The notes beneath the pieces were generated by a model. That model was not told the DNA's origin and did not search any database. It worked only from the letters and a program-made list of their open reading frames with translations. The position numbers and the translations under genes were made by a program. Of a stretch of DNA of 64,000 bases, positions 25,401 through 32,617 are shown in pieces. Source of the DNA: Caenicola sp034331105 (GTDB lineage: Bacteria > Synergistota > Synergistia > Synergistales > Synergistaceae); assembly GCA_034331105.1 (NCBI GenBank), contig JAXQGB010000006.1:1-64000 (forward strand). Direction: 5' to 3'. Position 1 is the stretch's first letter; every line of letters begins with the position of its first letter.

Positions 25401-25512
25401 CATTGCGGATTCTGTGGTATCTGCCGGAGAAAACTGGCTGACAGAGATGACAGACAGCGAACTGAAGCAGCTTTTTAAACTGAGCAGGGATGCTGTGGAG
25501 GACACGGATTAA
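22420..25512 (+). CDS. SNF2-family DNA-dependent ATPase / helicase-like protein
   Basis: 1030 residues. The N-terminal half (1 to about 540) is the variable region of bacterial Rad54/HepA-like proteins. The SNF2 core has ADDMGLGKT (Walker A, about 579-587), ILDEAQNIKNPETRQSKAAR (DEAQ box near 680), LTGTPVENHVGDMWSIMEF (motif III), ALFLHGGVERQKRD, SLKAGGTGLNLTGANHV and YRIGQKERVQVHYF (motifs IV-VI). Such proteins translocate on duplex DNA and displace proteins such as RNA polymerase. It is followed immediately by a SWIM-domain gene (stop to start with no gap), the classic bacterial SNF2-SWIM pair. Confidence 0.93.
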   Translation: MIVLHVSYADNRFFAWGERSFGSDVLTAPSATSISGVPRMPWDAGSLAVHDILKTAGIRHTRRIPAESSVVAYVDLPADNGFPLHSSPLLGELPATGGEPSTERFFVEALHITHDELTVLFQLVKDSREKLPVPGLLWGNDLKYVLKGLEYASLMVVRGTYLPGMESSDGSYFSVWKPLHLAKYQDGYSAYVNALPPVTSSFSLASEAMEPGKHTNIADSILETFLEEIVRRAQAVPGRRGKQVDQTNPHDIWLRSLTWPKSALQRWNEEMGPLCNQIQEWTDSVRVVTNQPWRLFLRLEEPLSGNSDGTWTLSWHLQSAMDQTLTVPAEKIWSPGPAERKWFRASGANPRRYLLQLLGQISSSVPAIARSLNEPSPVSCTMSFDELLGFLHDNVPEILEHGIQVQFPSSWGSPSDRPRLAVKGNIREGEVFSAGNRIDLGDLMDVDWSVSIGEDVLTEEELSLLRKLKTPLANIRGKWVLLYRDELEKVMDGIKKLPRKITRKDALISSFRESKGDLPLSAITGSVWLDSVRSVLTGTEQIEQIGQPDGFCGELRPYQLKGLSWLSWLAEIGLGGCLADDMGLGKTVQALALLKTKILRGEKDPVLLICPTSVIENWRREAEHFVPDLSVLIHHGTRRPRGEKFVESVKGRDLVISSYSLLHRDNETFKKADWSGVILDEAQNIKNPETRQSKAARSIKAKWHFALTGTPVENHVGDMWSIMEFLMPGLLPNKSRFVREFMRPIQAGETSALQKIKKITGPFILRRLKTDKNIISDLPEKIETEVFCSLNKEQASLYGAVLDNLEENLTGSSGIKRKGAVLSAITSLKQVCNHPALYLKDRSQIAGRSGKLARLTEIAEEMLSVGDRALIFTQYAEMGAILKSYLQETFGREALFLHGGVERQKRDEMVRKFQESKDAPPFFVLSLKAGGTGLNLTGANHVVMFDRWWNPAVEQQAVDRAYRIGQKERVQVHYFCCKGTLEEKIELLIRSKKDIADSVVSAGENWLTEMTDSELKQLFKLSRDAVEDTD

Positions 25513-26472
25513 ATGTATAAAAGAAGGACTTCCTGGACGTATACCAAGCCTCTCAGCACCAGGGGAGGAATAAAGTCCCGCGTCAACAGGGGGCGTTTTC
25601 ATGGGTCAAACTGGTGGTCAAAACGGTGGATCGAGATCCTTGAAGGGAGCATAGATGCTGTGCGCCTTGCAAAGGGAAGAAGCTATGCAAGAAGAGGTCA
25701 GGTCGTTGATATCGAAATAGAACCCGGACTTGTAACGGCATCAGTACAGGGGACAAGAAAAAAACCCTACCAGATAAGGCTTGGGTTTGAAGTCCTGTCA
25801 GAGGAAGCAAAGGCACTTCTTCTTTTCCGTTTCAGAGAGAGGTCATCGTTTGCGGCCAGACTGCTGGCCGGAGAGATGCCGGAGGAAATGGAAAAAGTCT
25901 TCAAAGAGGCGGGAACAGGGCTTTTCCCGAGCAAAAGCACCCTGCGGCGCTACAAATGCAGCTGTCCTGACGATGCTGTTCCGTGTAAACATATCATAGC
26001 TGTTCTCCTCCTGCTTGCCGAAGTATTTGACGATGACCCGTTCCTCCTGCTCAAGCTGAGGGGGGTCAACCGCGAGGCTCTCATAAACCTTTTGACGCTT
26101 GAGACGTCGGCTGAAAAAGAAGATATACCTTATGAAGATGACGAAGTATGGGAAGACGGCGATGGATCTGTCATAACAGGGGGATCTGACCTTGCGGCCG
26201 AAAACCTCGCCGATAATTACAGAAACGGTAATGAGGGATCTTCCTACGCTAAATGGTACGGGGAAGAAGTGCCTGAATTCAAATATAACATAGAGGAAAA
26301 TGAAAGGCGTATCGCAGCACTCGAGATCATAAACGACTTTCCTTTCTGGAGAGGAGAACTGCCGTTCCGGCAGTCACTCAGCCAGTACTACGAACGGGCA
26401 GCCAACTCCGCGGAAGAGGTCCTGACCGGGGAAAAAAAGAAGACCGTAGGGCGTCCCCGCAAACTGATATAA
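25513..26472 (+). CDS. SWIM zinc-finger protein, partner of the SNF2 ATPase
   Basis: 319 residues. The SWIM motif CSCPDDAVPCKHIIAVLLLL fits CxCx(6)CxH, with ligands about C149, C151, C158 and H160. SWIM fingers bind DNA or proteins. The N-terminal region GSNWWSKRWIEILE is typical of SWIM proteins encoded next to SNF2 helicases. The acidic middle (about 195-235) is probably flexible. It starts ATG 25513 directly after the SNF2 TAA, so the two are coexpressed. The function is likely shared in chromosome maintenance or transcription recycling; no nuclease or methylase is nearby. Confidence 0.88.
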   Translation: MYKRRTSWTYTKPLSTRGGIKSRVNRGRFHGSNWWSKRWIEILEGSIDAVRLAKGRSYARRGQVVDIEIEPGLVTASVQGTRKKPYQIRLGFEVLSEEAKALLLFRFRERSSFAARLLAGEMPEEMEKVFKEAGTGLFPSKSTLRRYKCSCPDDAVPCKHIIAVLLLLAEVFDDDPFLLLKLRGVNREALINLLTLETSAEKEDIPYEDDEVWEDGDGSVITGGSDLAAENLADNYRNGNEGSSYAKWYGEEVPEFKYNIEENERRIAALEIINDFPFWRGELPFRQSLSQYYERAANSAEEVLTGEKKKTVGRPRKLI

Positions 26473-26475
26473 ATA

Positions 26476-26516
26476 AAAAAATAAGGAGGGAGCCTCAGGC
26501 ACCCTCCTTATTTTTG
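26476..26516. terminator. Bidirectional terminator between the SWIM and deaminase genes
   Basis: AATAAGGAGGG and CCCTCCTTATT form an 11-bp stem around an 11-nt loop, with A-tracts and T-tracts on both flanks, between convergent genes. Confidence 0.92.
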
Positions 26517-26539
26517 GACTAATAAAATGTTTTATGAAA

Positions 26540-27088
26540 CTACATCCCGGGGTATTCAAAATCCTTTACCTCAAGGGATGAGTAAAGCTTTTCCAATTCT
26601 TCTATTTTCCCCTTGAGGATCGCTGCATTGGTCTCGTTTTCTGATTCGCGCTTGATGCTGTATTTTCTGAAAAAGATGTTTTTATCCTTTGCGCCCTCTA
26701 CCCCGAAGACCTCTTTGTACATCATCAAGTCCACCGGCATATCAAAATCCTTTGCAACATCTTCATACCCGAAAAGGACCCAGATCTCCCTGAATCCCGA
26801 CCATGCTATCGCTGATATGCACATCGAACATGGGTCGTGGCTGGCCACAAAAATGCATTCCGAAGGTTCGGGGCGGCTCTTCATCGAGAAGAAGCGCAGG
26901 ATCGTATCAATTTCTCCGTGAAAGATCGGATTTCCCTGCCTGTTGTTGGTCCCGGCAACTATGGTTTTTAACGAGGCTGCGTCAAGGACCATTCCTCCGA
27001 AGACATGATTGCCTTCCTCCACTCCCTTTTTTGTAAGCGGCAGCAGGTCATCTTTTATTGCCTTTAGTATATTTTCGATCTTGGTCAT
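26540..27088 (-). CDS. Cytidine/deoxycytidylate deaminase-family protein
   Basis: 182 residues. The zinc site is visible: HGEID (HxE, about residues 59-63) and PCSMC (PCxxC, about 89-93). The domain hydrolytically deaminates nucleobases, nucleosides or nucleotides; HGE instead of HAE and the long C-terminal tail leave the substrate open. The second ATG (27088) is preferred because AAGGAG is 9 nt upstream; the first ATG (27097) abuts that SD. It is a single gene, convergent with the SWIM gene. Confidence 0.87.
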   Translation of the reverse strand: MTKIENILKAIKDDLLPLTKKGVEEGNHVFGGMVLDAASLKTIVAGTNNRQGNPIFHGEIDTILRFFSMKSRPEPSECIFVASHDPCSMCISAIAWSGFREIWVLFGYEDVAKDFDMPVDLMMYKEVFGVEGAKDKNIFFRKYSIKRESENETNAAILKGKIEELEKLYSSLEVKDFEYPGM

Positions 27089-27237
27089 TGTTATCATCTC
27101 CTTGTCCGGTTTTGCCGATACTCAGACCATGTATGCCAGTCTAATGTAACACCGAGGTCCTCACTTTGTCCAATAGCACACTCACTATGCTGATGAAAAG
27201 GACATATTCTTATGCGGTAAGGGTGAGGTAAGCATCG

Positions 27238-28431
27238 TCAAACAGGCCTGACTCCTGATCCTTTTCGCCATATGATACAGATCGTCGCGGCGGCCAAAAG
27301 AAGGAAAGCACTGAAGGCGAAAAAGCTCTTTTGCATTCCGAGCATCGATCCGAATACTCCCCACATTATCGGTCCCAGAAAATATCCCATGCCCCAGAAG
27401 AGATAATAGGATCCTGAAATTGTTCCTTTAAGGCTGTCGGGAGCTTTTTCGTTGAGGAATGCCATAGAGGATACGAAAAAGCCCCCCAGGGATCCTGCCG
27501 AGATGCCTAGCAGCAGAGTTGCAAAAAGCTTTCCTGTGTATGGGAAAAGCGCCCATGAAAGGGCGGAACAGGTGAGTCCCAGTATCATGAAGATCTCCCT
27601 TCCATACCTGTCAGAGAGAGGACCGTAAAAAAACTGCGCACCGGTTATGAAAAGGTAATATGCAGAGAAGAGGATGCCTATGTCCATCGCGCCGTACTGC
27701 CTTGCAGTCACAAGCCATCCCGGGGCTATGCTGAAGAGGAGTCCCTGACCGCAGCCGTAGAGGAAGATCCCAAGCAGCACTATCCTTACCGGAACATCGG
27801 AGAGAAGTTCGATGGCTTTTTTGATTTCAAGCGATTCCTTTTTGCTTCCGTGCTCAGGCCTTCTGTTTTTTTGGGTAAAGAAAATTATCAGGAAAGCCAG
27901 AAAACATAATGAACTGAAAAAGAGAAAGCCACCCCTTTCTCCGAAGATGTCAGGCATGCTCGGAACAAGGAGCGGTCCGACCGAGAGCATGATGTATACT
28001 GCTGCTGTGTATATTCCTATCATTTTCCCCTTATGGTGCGGGTATGCTATTGATATTATTGCCGGTGCCGTTGCCCAGACGGGGATCTCCCCCGCCCCCT
28101 GGACAGCGCGTCCGATAAATATCGGCAGCTCTGAATTGGCGAAGTAAAATATGATCCCTGACACGGCAGAGAGAAAATAGCCGAAGAGCAAGAAAGGCTT
28201 AAAGCCGTAGCGGTCAGAGAGGTTTCCGAAAGGGACCTGAAGAAAGATGTAAGGAAGGGCGAAACTCGAAGCCAGAAGTCCGACAAGCGAGGCATCCCCC
28301 CCTGAAAGTGTTATGACCCTTGCGGGAAGCCCCGAGGCTACAATGCCTACTCCCAGCATAGATATCGCAGCTGCAGACGTGATGCCTATAAATGTTTTCA
28401 AACGGCTTTCTGACAAAAGTAACGCCCCCAT
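27238..28431 (-). CDS. Major facilitator superfamily transporter
   Basis: About 397 residues, 12 hydrophobic segments. MFS features include FGNLSDRYGFKPFLLFGYFL in loop 2-3 (G-x-x-x-D-R-x-G motif) and its half-repeat FYGPLSDRYGREIFMILGL. Substrate unknown. The annotated start ATG 28431 is not backed by a good SD: the palindrome TGTATACA occupies 28433-28440 immediately upstream. Alternatives are a downstream TTG or a leaderless message. The shared palindrome places it in the same putative regulon as the GntR-linked organic-acid locus. Confidence 0.88.
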   Translation of the reverse strand: MGALLLSESRLKTFIGITSAAAISMLGVGIVASGLPARVITLSGGDASLVGLLASSFALPYIFLQVPFGNLSDRYGFKPFLLFGYFLSAVSGIIFYFANSELPIFIGRAVQGAGEIPVWATAPAIISIAYPHHKGKMIGIYTAAVYIMLSVGPLLVPSMPDIFGERGGFLFFSSLCFLAFLIIFFTQKNRRPEHGSKKESLEIKKAIELLSDVPVRIVLLGIFLYGCGQGLLFSIAPGWLVTARQYGAMDIGILFSAYYLFITGAQFFYGPLSDRYGREIFMILGLTCSALSWALFPYTGKLFATLLLGISAGSLGGFFVSSMAFLNEKAPDSLKGTISGSYYLFWGMGYFLGPIMWGVFGSMLGMQKSFFAFSAFLLLAAATICIIWRKGSGVRPV

Positions 28432-28432
28432 G

Positions 28433-28440
28433 TGTATACA
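28433..28440. promoter_or_regulatory. TGTATACA operator-like site before the MFS gene
   Basis: An 8-bp perfect palindrome one base upstream of the MFS ATG (minus strand). A possible extended -10 (TGGTATAAC on the minus strand, complement of 28463-28471) lies about 22 nt upstream. The same 8-mer recurs at 30014, 61394 and 61651. Confidence 0.5.
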
Positions 28441-28705
28441 AAAATAAAGCCCACAGGAAAAGTTATACCACATAAACCATAGGAACTGTGAAAGAGAGGG
28501 ATGATTTTCCATGCAGTCCGGGTCCAGATAAAAAAGGGGTGACAGCAGAGTTTTTATTCCGGTCAAACATCCGGAAAGAAAGGTAATTTGAGGCTATCGC
28601 CCTTGCCAAAAACATAAAAACAGAATAACATATCCGTTATTCCACTATTAAGATCTGGCAAATTTTTTAATTTTGCCAAGTTTATTTTAAGGAGTATCAG
28701 AGAAT

Positions 28706-29821
28706 ATGATCACTAAAGAAAAGGAACTCCCTATTTTAAGGATAGGAAAACACCAGCCTAGATATCCAATAGTCCAGGGTGGCATGGGGGTCATGATATC
28801 AGGTCCCCGTCTCGCCGGAGCTGTGGCTGCTGAGGGCGGGATAGGAACACTCGCCTCCGTGGGTCTCGGGGTGCTGACCGAGGGATACAATGCGAAAAAT
28901 TTTGCTGAACGAAACAGCGAGATGCTTAGAAAATACATAAAACAGGCAAAGGATGCTGCTATGGGCGGTGTGCTTGCAGTCAACTGCATGTGCGCGCTCT
29001 GCGATTACGAATCGCTTGTGAGGACCTCTTGCGAAGCCGGTGCGGACATTATCGTCTCAGGAGCAGGACTTCCCCTTAAACTTCCTGAACTTACAGACGG
29101 CTTCCCCGAGGTTGCACTTGTTCCTATCGTGAGCAGTGTGAAGGCCGCAAACATTATTATAAGCCGCTGGAAAAAACATTATGACCGCTACCCCGACGGG
29201 ATAGTCGTCGAGACACCGAACACAGCCGGAGGCCACCTCGGAGCAAGGGACATCGAGCAGGTGTCTGACCCCGCGCTCTCCCTTAAGGCAGTAGTGCCTG
29301 CTTTGGTCGATTACCTCAAAGAAAATGAAATAGACGTTCCTGTTATCGCCGCCGGCGGCATCTGGAACAGCAATGACATTTCAGAGGCATTCTCCATGGG
29401 TGCAAAAGGAGTCCAGCTTGGCACCCGCTTTGCAGCGACCGAGGAGGGAGATGCCTCCGACAGGTACAAACAGTCATATATTGACGCCAAAGAGGAAGAC
29501 GTAGTGCTTATCAACAGCCCATGCGGCCTTCCGGGACGGGCAATAAACAGCCCTATGGTCAAGCGCTATCTTGCCGGGATCCAGGAGAGGATGCCATGCA
29601 GGACACCCTGCCTGACTCACTGTATCTGCAGGATCAAGCACGAGACTTTCTGCATAGCCGATGCGCTTGTAAACGCCTACAAGGGCGATTGGGAGAACGG
29701 GCTTTTCTTCTGCGGGAGCAACGTCTCAAAGGTCGACTCCATCATGAAGGTAAAGGACCTTATGCACGAGCTGCTTGAAGGATTTAAAATTCCCGATATT
29801 GCTCTTCCTTCACTCTCCTGA
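28706..29821 (+). CDS. Nitronate monooxygenase/FabK-like flavoprotein with cysteine-rich insert
   Basis: 371 residues. An FMN-binding TIM barrel of the 2-nitropropane dioxygenase/FabK group: PIVQGGMGVMISGPRLAGAV (residues 17-36), APAVDYLKE-type central strands, VPVIAAGGIWN and GAKGVQLGTRFAATEE near the FMN phosphate site. It could be a nitronate-oxidising enzyme or an enoyl-ACP reductase. Unusual are a CMCALC segment near residue 93 and a C-terminal motif C298-x3-C-x3-C-x-C308-x6-C315, which may bind a metal or Fe-S cluster. AAGGAG is upstream of the ATG. It is monocistronic. Confidence 0.82.
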   Translation: MITKEKELPILRIGKHQPRYPIVQGGMGVMISGPRLAGAVAAEGGIGTLASVGLGVLTEGYNAKNFAERNSEMLRKYIKQAKDAAMGGVLAVNCMCALCDYESLVRTSCEAGADIIVSGAGLPLKLPELTDGFPEVALVPIVSSVKAANIIISRWKKHYDRYPDGIVVETPNTAGGHLGARDIEQVSDPALSLKAVVPALVDYLKENEIDVPVIAAGGIWNSNDISEAFSMGAKGVQLGTRFAATEEGDASDRYKQSYIDAKEEDVVLINSPCGLPGRAINSPMVKRYLAGIQERMPCRTPCLTHCICRIKHETFCIADALVNAYKGDWENGLFFCGSNVSKVDSIMKVKDLMHELLEGFKIPDIALPSLS

Positions 29822-29838
29822 TCCATTAAATTTGATTA

Positions 29839-29871
29839 AAGCGCCCCGGATACCCGGAGCGCTTCTTTTTT
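29839..29871 (+). terminator. Terminator after the flavoprotein gene
   Basis: AAGCGC..CCGG and CCGG.GCGCTT pair with one mismatch around ATAC, followed by CTTTTTT. Confidence 0.88.
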
Positions 29872-29983
29872 GTAGGTGTTCTTAGGCAGAAATTTTAAGA
29901 ACTGTAGATCTAAATAGAAGTTTGTGAATATGATTTGAATATTGGTATATTATTACAAGGAAACATTAATATAAGTTCTTTAT

Positions 29984-30021
29984 TTGACATCATGGCAGAA
30001 AAAATGTAAACTTTGTATACA
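29984..30021 (+). promoter_or_regulatory. Promoter and TGTATACA operator of the symporter gene
   Basis: Perfect TTGACA (29984-29989), 17-nt spacer, TAAACT (30007-30012). The palindrome TGTATACA (30014-30021) begins two bases later and covers the expected transcription start. This is a textbook repressor position. Confidence 0.7.
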
Positions 30022-30057
30022 GTTTATCATTATACTTTTATAGGGGGAATAATAGTC

Positions 30058-31290
30058 ATGACCGAAAAAACAGCAAAAAAGCAGATCGGCCTGCCATTGA
30101 AGATCCTTATCGCAATGGTTCTCGGCGCAGCGCTCGGCTTTGTCATTGGTGAGAAGGCAACGTATATCCAGTTCATAGGGGACGTATTCATCCGCCTGCT
30201 TAAAATGTGCATTTATCCTCTTATCTTTGTCAGCATAATCAACGGTATCTCTCAGGTAGCGGACATGTCCCGCCTGAAGAAGGTCGGAGGCTACTTCCTG
30301 GTTTACTGGGCAATAGCATCGACACTCGCGGCGTCGATGGGCCTTATCTGGGCCTTCATAATCAAGCCGGGAGTGGGCATCAACCTTGGCTCAAAAGAGG
30401 TCCCTGTAGTTGATGTAAACCTTCTCGAATCGCTTGTTAACTGGGTCCCGAACAACCCGTTTGCAGCTTTCTCAGAAGGCAATATCCTTCAGATAATCGT
30501 ATTTGCGCTTATCTGCGGTCTGATCCTTGCCACATTCAAGGACACAGAACATGGCAAGAGGATCTTTGACATGTTCGATTCACTCAACGAATTTTTCACA
30601 CGCATAGTCGGCTGGGTCATCAGCCTGGCTCCCTACGGTGTCTTTGCCCTCGTTGCAAACATCACAGGCACACTTGGATCGACTGTCCTTTACGGACTCG
30701 GCAAGATGCTTATCACTCAGTATCTCGCGTATGGTACAGTAATACTGATCATCTACCCAATAATACTTATGTTCATAGCCAAGGTGAGGCCGCTTCAGCA
30801 TTTCAGGAATATCTACCCGGCCATGGTGCTTGCTTTCTCGACCTGTTCATCCAGCGCGACTCTCCCTCTCACCATGAAAGTGACCAAGGAGAGAGGCGGA
30901 GTACCGGAAGACATGGTCAATCTCATCGCTCCTCCTGCAGCTACGATCAACATGCATGCATGCGCTGCTGAAATGCCTATCTATGCGGTGTTCGCAGCAC
31001 AGATCTACGGCATAGACCTTCCCTTCACAAGCCTTCTGGTCATTATCGCCCTTGGCATCATCATGGCAGCAGGCGTTGCCGGAGTCCCCGGAGGCGGTAT
31101 CATCATGTCGGCAGTTTTGCTTCAGGTAATGGGACTTCCTCTTGACATAGTCCCCTGGATCGCCGGTATCTACTACCTGATCGACATGCCCAACACGATG
31201 CTCAACGTAACGGGTGACACAGTGGGAATGGTGACCGTCGCCTCACTGATGAACGAACTGGATCTGGATGTTTACAACGCTGCAAAATAA
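30058..31290 (+). CDS. DAACS-family symporter with altered substrate and cation motifs
   Basis: 410 residues, with the GltP/DctA fold: serine-rich re-entrant loop CSSSATLPLT (about 263-272), TINMHACAAEMP (about 296-307) and IDMPNTMLNVTGD (about 375-387). Canonical members have NMDGT where this has N298-M-H-A-C302, and an Arg selecting acidic side chains where this has Asn379; D376, T380 and N383 are kept. Acidic amino acids are therefore unlikely substrates. ATG 30058 follows AGGGGGA; an upstream ATG at 30013 lies on the operator. It ends at a strong terminator. Confidence 0.88.
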   Translation: MTEKTAKKQIGLPLKILIAMVLGAALGFVIGEKATYIQFIGDVFIRLLKMCIYPLIFVSIINGISQVADMSRLKKVGGYFLVYWAIASTLAASMGLIWAFIIKPGVGINLGSKEVPVVDVNLLESLVNWVPNNPFAAFSEGNILQIIVFALICGLILATFKDTEHGKRIFDMFDSLNEFFTRIVGWVISLAPYGVFALVANITGTLGSTVLYGLGKMLITQYLAYGTVILIIYPIILMFIAKVRPLQHFRNIYPAMVLAFSTCSSSATLPLTMKVTKERGGVPEDMVNLIAPPAATINMHACAAEMPIYAVFAAQIYGIDLPFTSLLVIIALGIIMAAGVAGVPGGGIIMSAVLLQVMGLPLDIVPWIAGIYYLIDMPNTMLNVTGDTVGMVTVASLMNELDLDVYNAAK

Positions 31291-31321
31291 CATTCACATA
31301 AAATAACTTTTTTGATTTATT

Positions 31322-31359
31322 CCGCCGGCGTGAAATAAGGACCATGCCGGCGGTTTTTT
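31322..31359 (+). terminator. Terminator after the symporter gene
   Basis: A perfect 8-bp GC stem CCGCCGGC/GCCGGCGG with a 16-nt loop and six Ts. Confidence 0.93.
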
Positions 31360-31448
31360 GTTATATCAGTAGTGGCATTTCGGGCTTATATGAGTCCTCT
31401 GGGATTTTTTAGAAGCCAATGACCAATAGGGAAGGGGAGAGAAACATT

Positions 31449-32600
31449 ATGAAGGAAAAACTTGGATTATCAAACGAGAAACATGGCATTGTCGGGCTTA
31501 CAGGACATGTAGGCATAGCACATGCACATGGTGCCAACAACTACCAGCAGGATGACGGAGGAGGTTTCTGTGCAGCGGGGACCATAGTATCTTGGGCTCT
31601 CGGTGTAGACACCAGAGTGAGGGAAGTTTCCTGCACCACAGAAAAAATAACTGTCAAACTGATGGGCGGCGGAAGTGCATCCACAATGCCCAGAAGAAGG
31701 ATCACACCGCAGGAAGCCGCCATGATGAAAAGGGCGGAGGGTAAAGACGCCCTATTTTCCCAGGGGGCAGCGGCAGAGATATTCGGCCGTGTCTACGGAC
31801 AGGGAGTGGCAGAGACAGCGGCATGCTTCCAGGCGGCGCTTGCCCTTTCTGTTTTGGATTCATTCAAAAAGGCTGACCCGGATAAAGTTTTTGTTGTCCC
31901 CGAGAGCGAAGAAAATGCCGGAGCGATATTGGGAACGGTAGTTGACTATGACGGGATACCGGTCTCTGTAGTAATGCCTGTAAATTTCACAGGAGGCGGT
32001 CTTGGACCGGACGAAGACTACGAGGGCAACTTCATGCACGGCATGAAGGGTGAGATGATGAAGAAGATAGGTTATCCCCTCCCCACAATAGTTGCGGAAA
32101 GCAAGGTCTTCAGCGTACTTTCCGAGGAGTCCGACCATAACAGGTTCCTCATCCGTTATTCCGAGGACAAGGGAGACCCCTCTGTGGCAAGAGCCTTGGA
32201 GGAATCATGCAAAGAGCTCTCTTTCCCATATTTTGTGAGGAATGACCTGCTCAATTATGATGCGGACTCATTTCAGGCGCTCTCTTCAAAATTTGCGGAG
32301 AAGCTTGAGAAGATAGCGGCAGAACTAAGGGAGACGGAAATATCCTCTGTAAAGGTGAGGCTGGTCGGTGAGCTGGCTAAGCTGGTATCTGAAGACGCTG
32401 CCGGCTTCACATACATGAGCAGGTCGGTCTTCGCCCAGTCATCAAGCCCCGGACTACACCCGGGGACTTCAGCGGTCCTGTCGGTGATCGTCGGGAAAAA
32501 TTATATAAAAGACCACGTTATACCTATAATTACAGAATCTGACAGGGATGATTATGTCAGGGTGATCCTCTCCGCACTTAAAAAGTTAGCCAAAAAATAG
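31449..32600 (+). CDS. Conserved-looking cytoplasmic protein of unrecognised family
   Basis: 383 residues. I do not recognise the family. There is no signal peptide or membrane segment. The N-terminal third is Gly/His/Cys-rich: GLTGHVGIAHAHGANN (residues 15-30), DDGGGFCAAGTIVSWALGVDT, and KLMGGGSASTMPRRRIT. A second Gly-rich stretch, VNFTGGGLGPDEDYEGNFMHG, lies near 180-200. The C-terminal half is mixed alpha/beta. The pattern suggests an enzyme with a ligand or metal site near the N-terminus. AGGGGAGA precedes ATG 31449; an ATG at 31419 is possible. L-asparaginase follows 17 nt downstream, so it is probably in an amino-acid catabolic operon. Confidence 0.7.
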   Translation: MKEKLGLSNEKHGIVGLTGHVGIAHAHGANNYQQDDGGGFCAAGTIVSWALGVDTRVREVSCTTEKITVKLMGGGSASTMPRRRITPQEAAMMKRAEGKDALFSQGAAAEIFGRVYGQGVAETAACFQAALALSVLDSFKKADPDKVFVVPESEENAGAILGTVVDYDGIPVSVVMPVNFTGGGLGPDEDYEGNFMHGMKGEMMKKIGYPLPTIVAESKVFSVLSEESDHNRFLIRYSEDKGDPSVARALEESCKELSFPYFVRNDLLNYDADSFQALSSKFAEKLEKIAAELRETEISSVKVRLVGELAKLVSEDAAGFTYMSRSVFAQSSSPGLHPGTSAVLSVIVGKNYIKDHVIPIITESDRDDYVRVILSALKKLAKK

Positions 32601-32617
32601 TGAAAGGGGAACGATAA

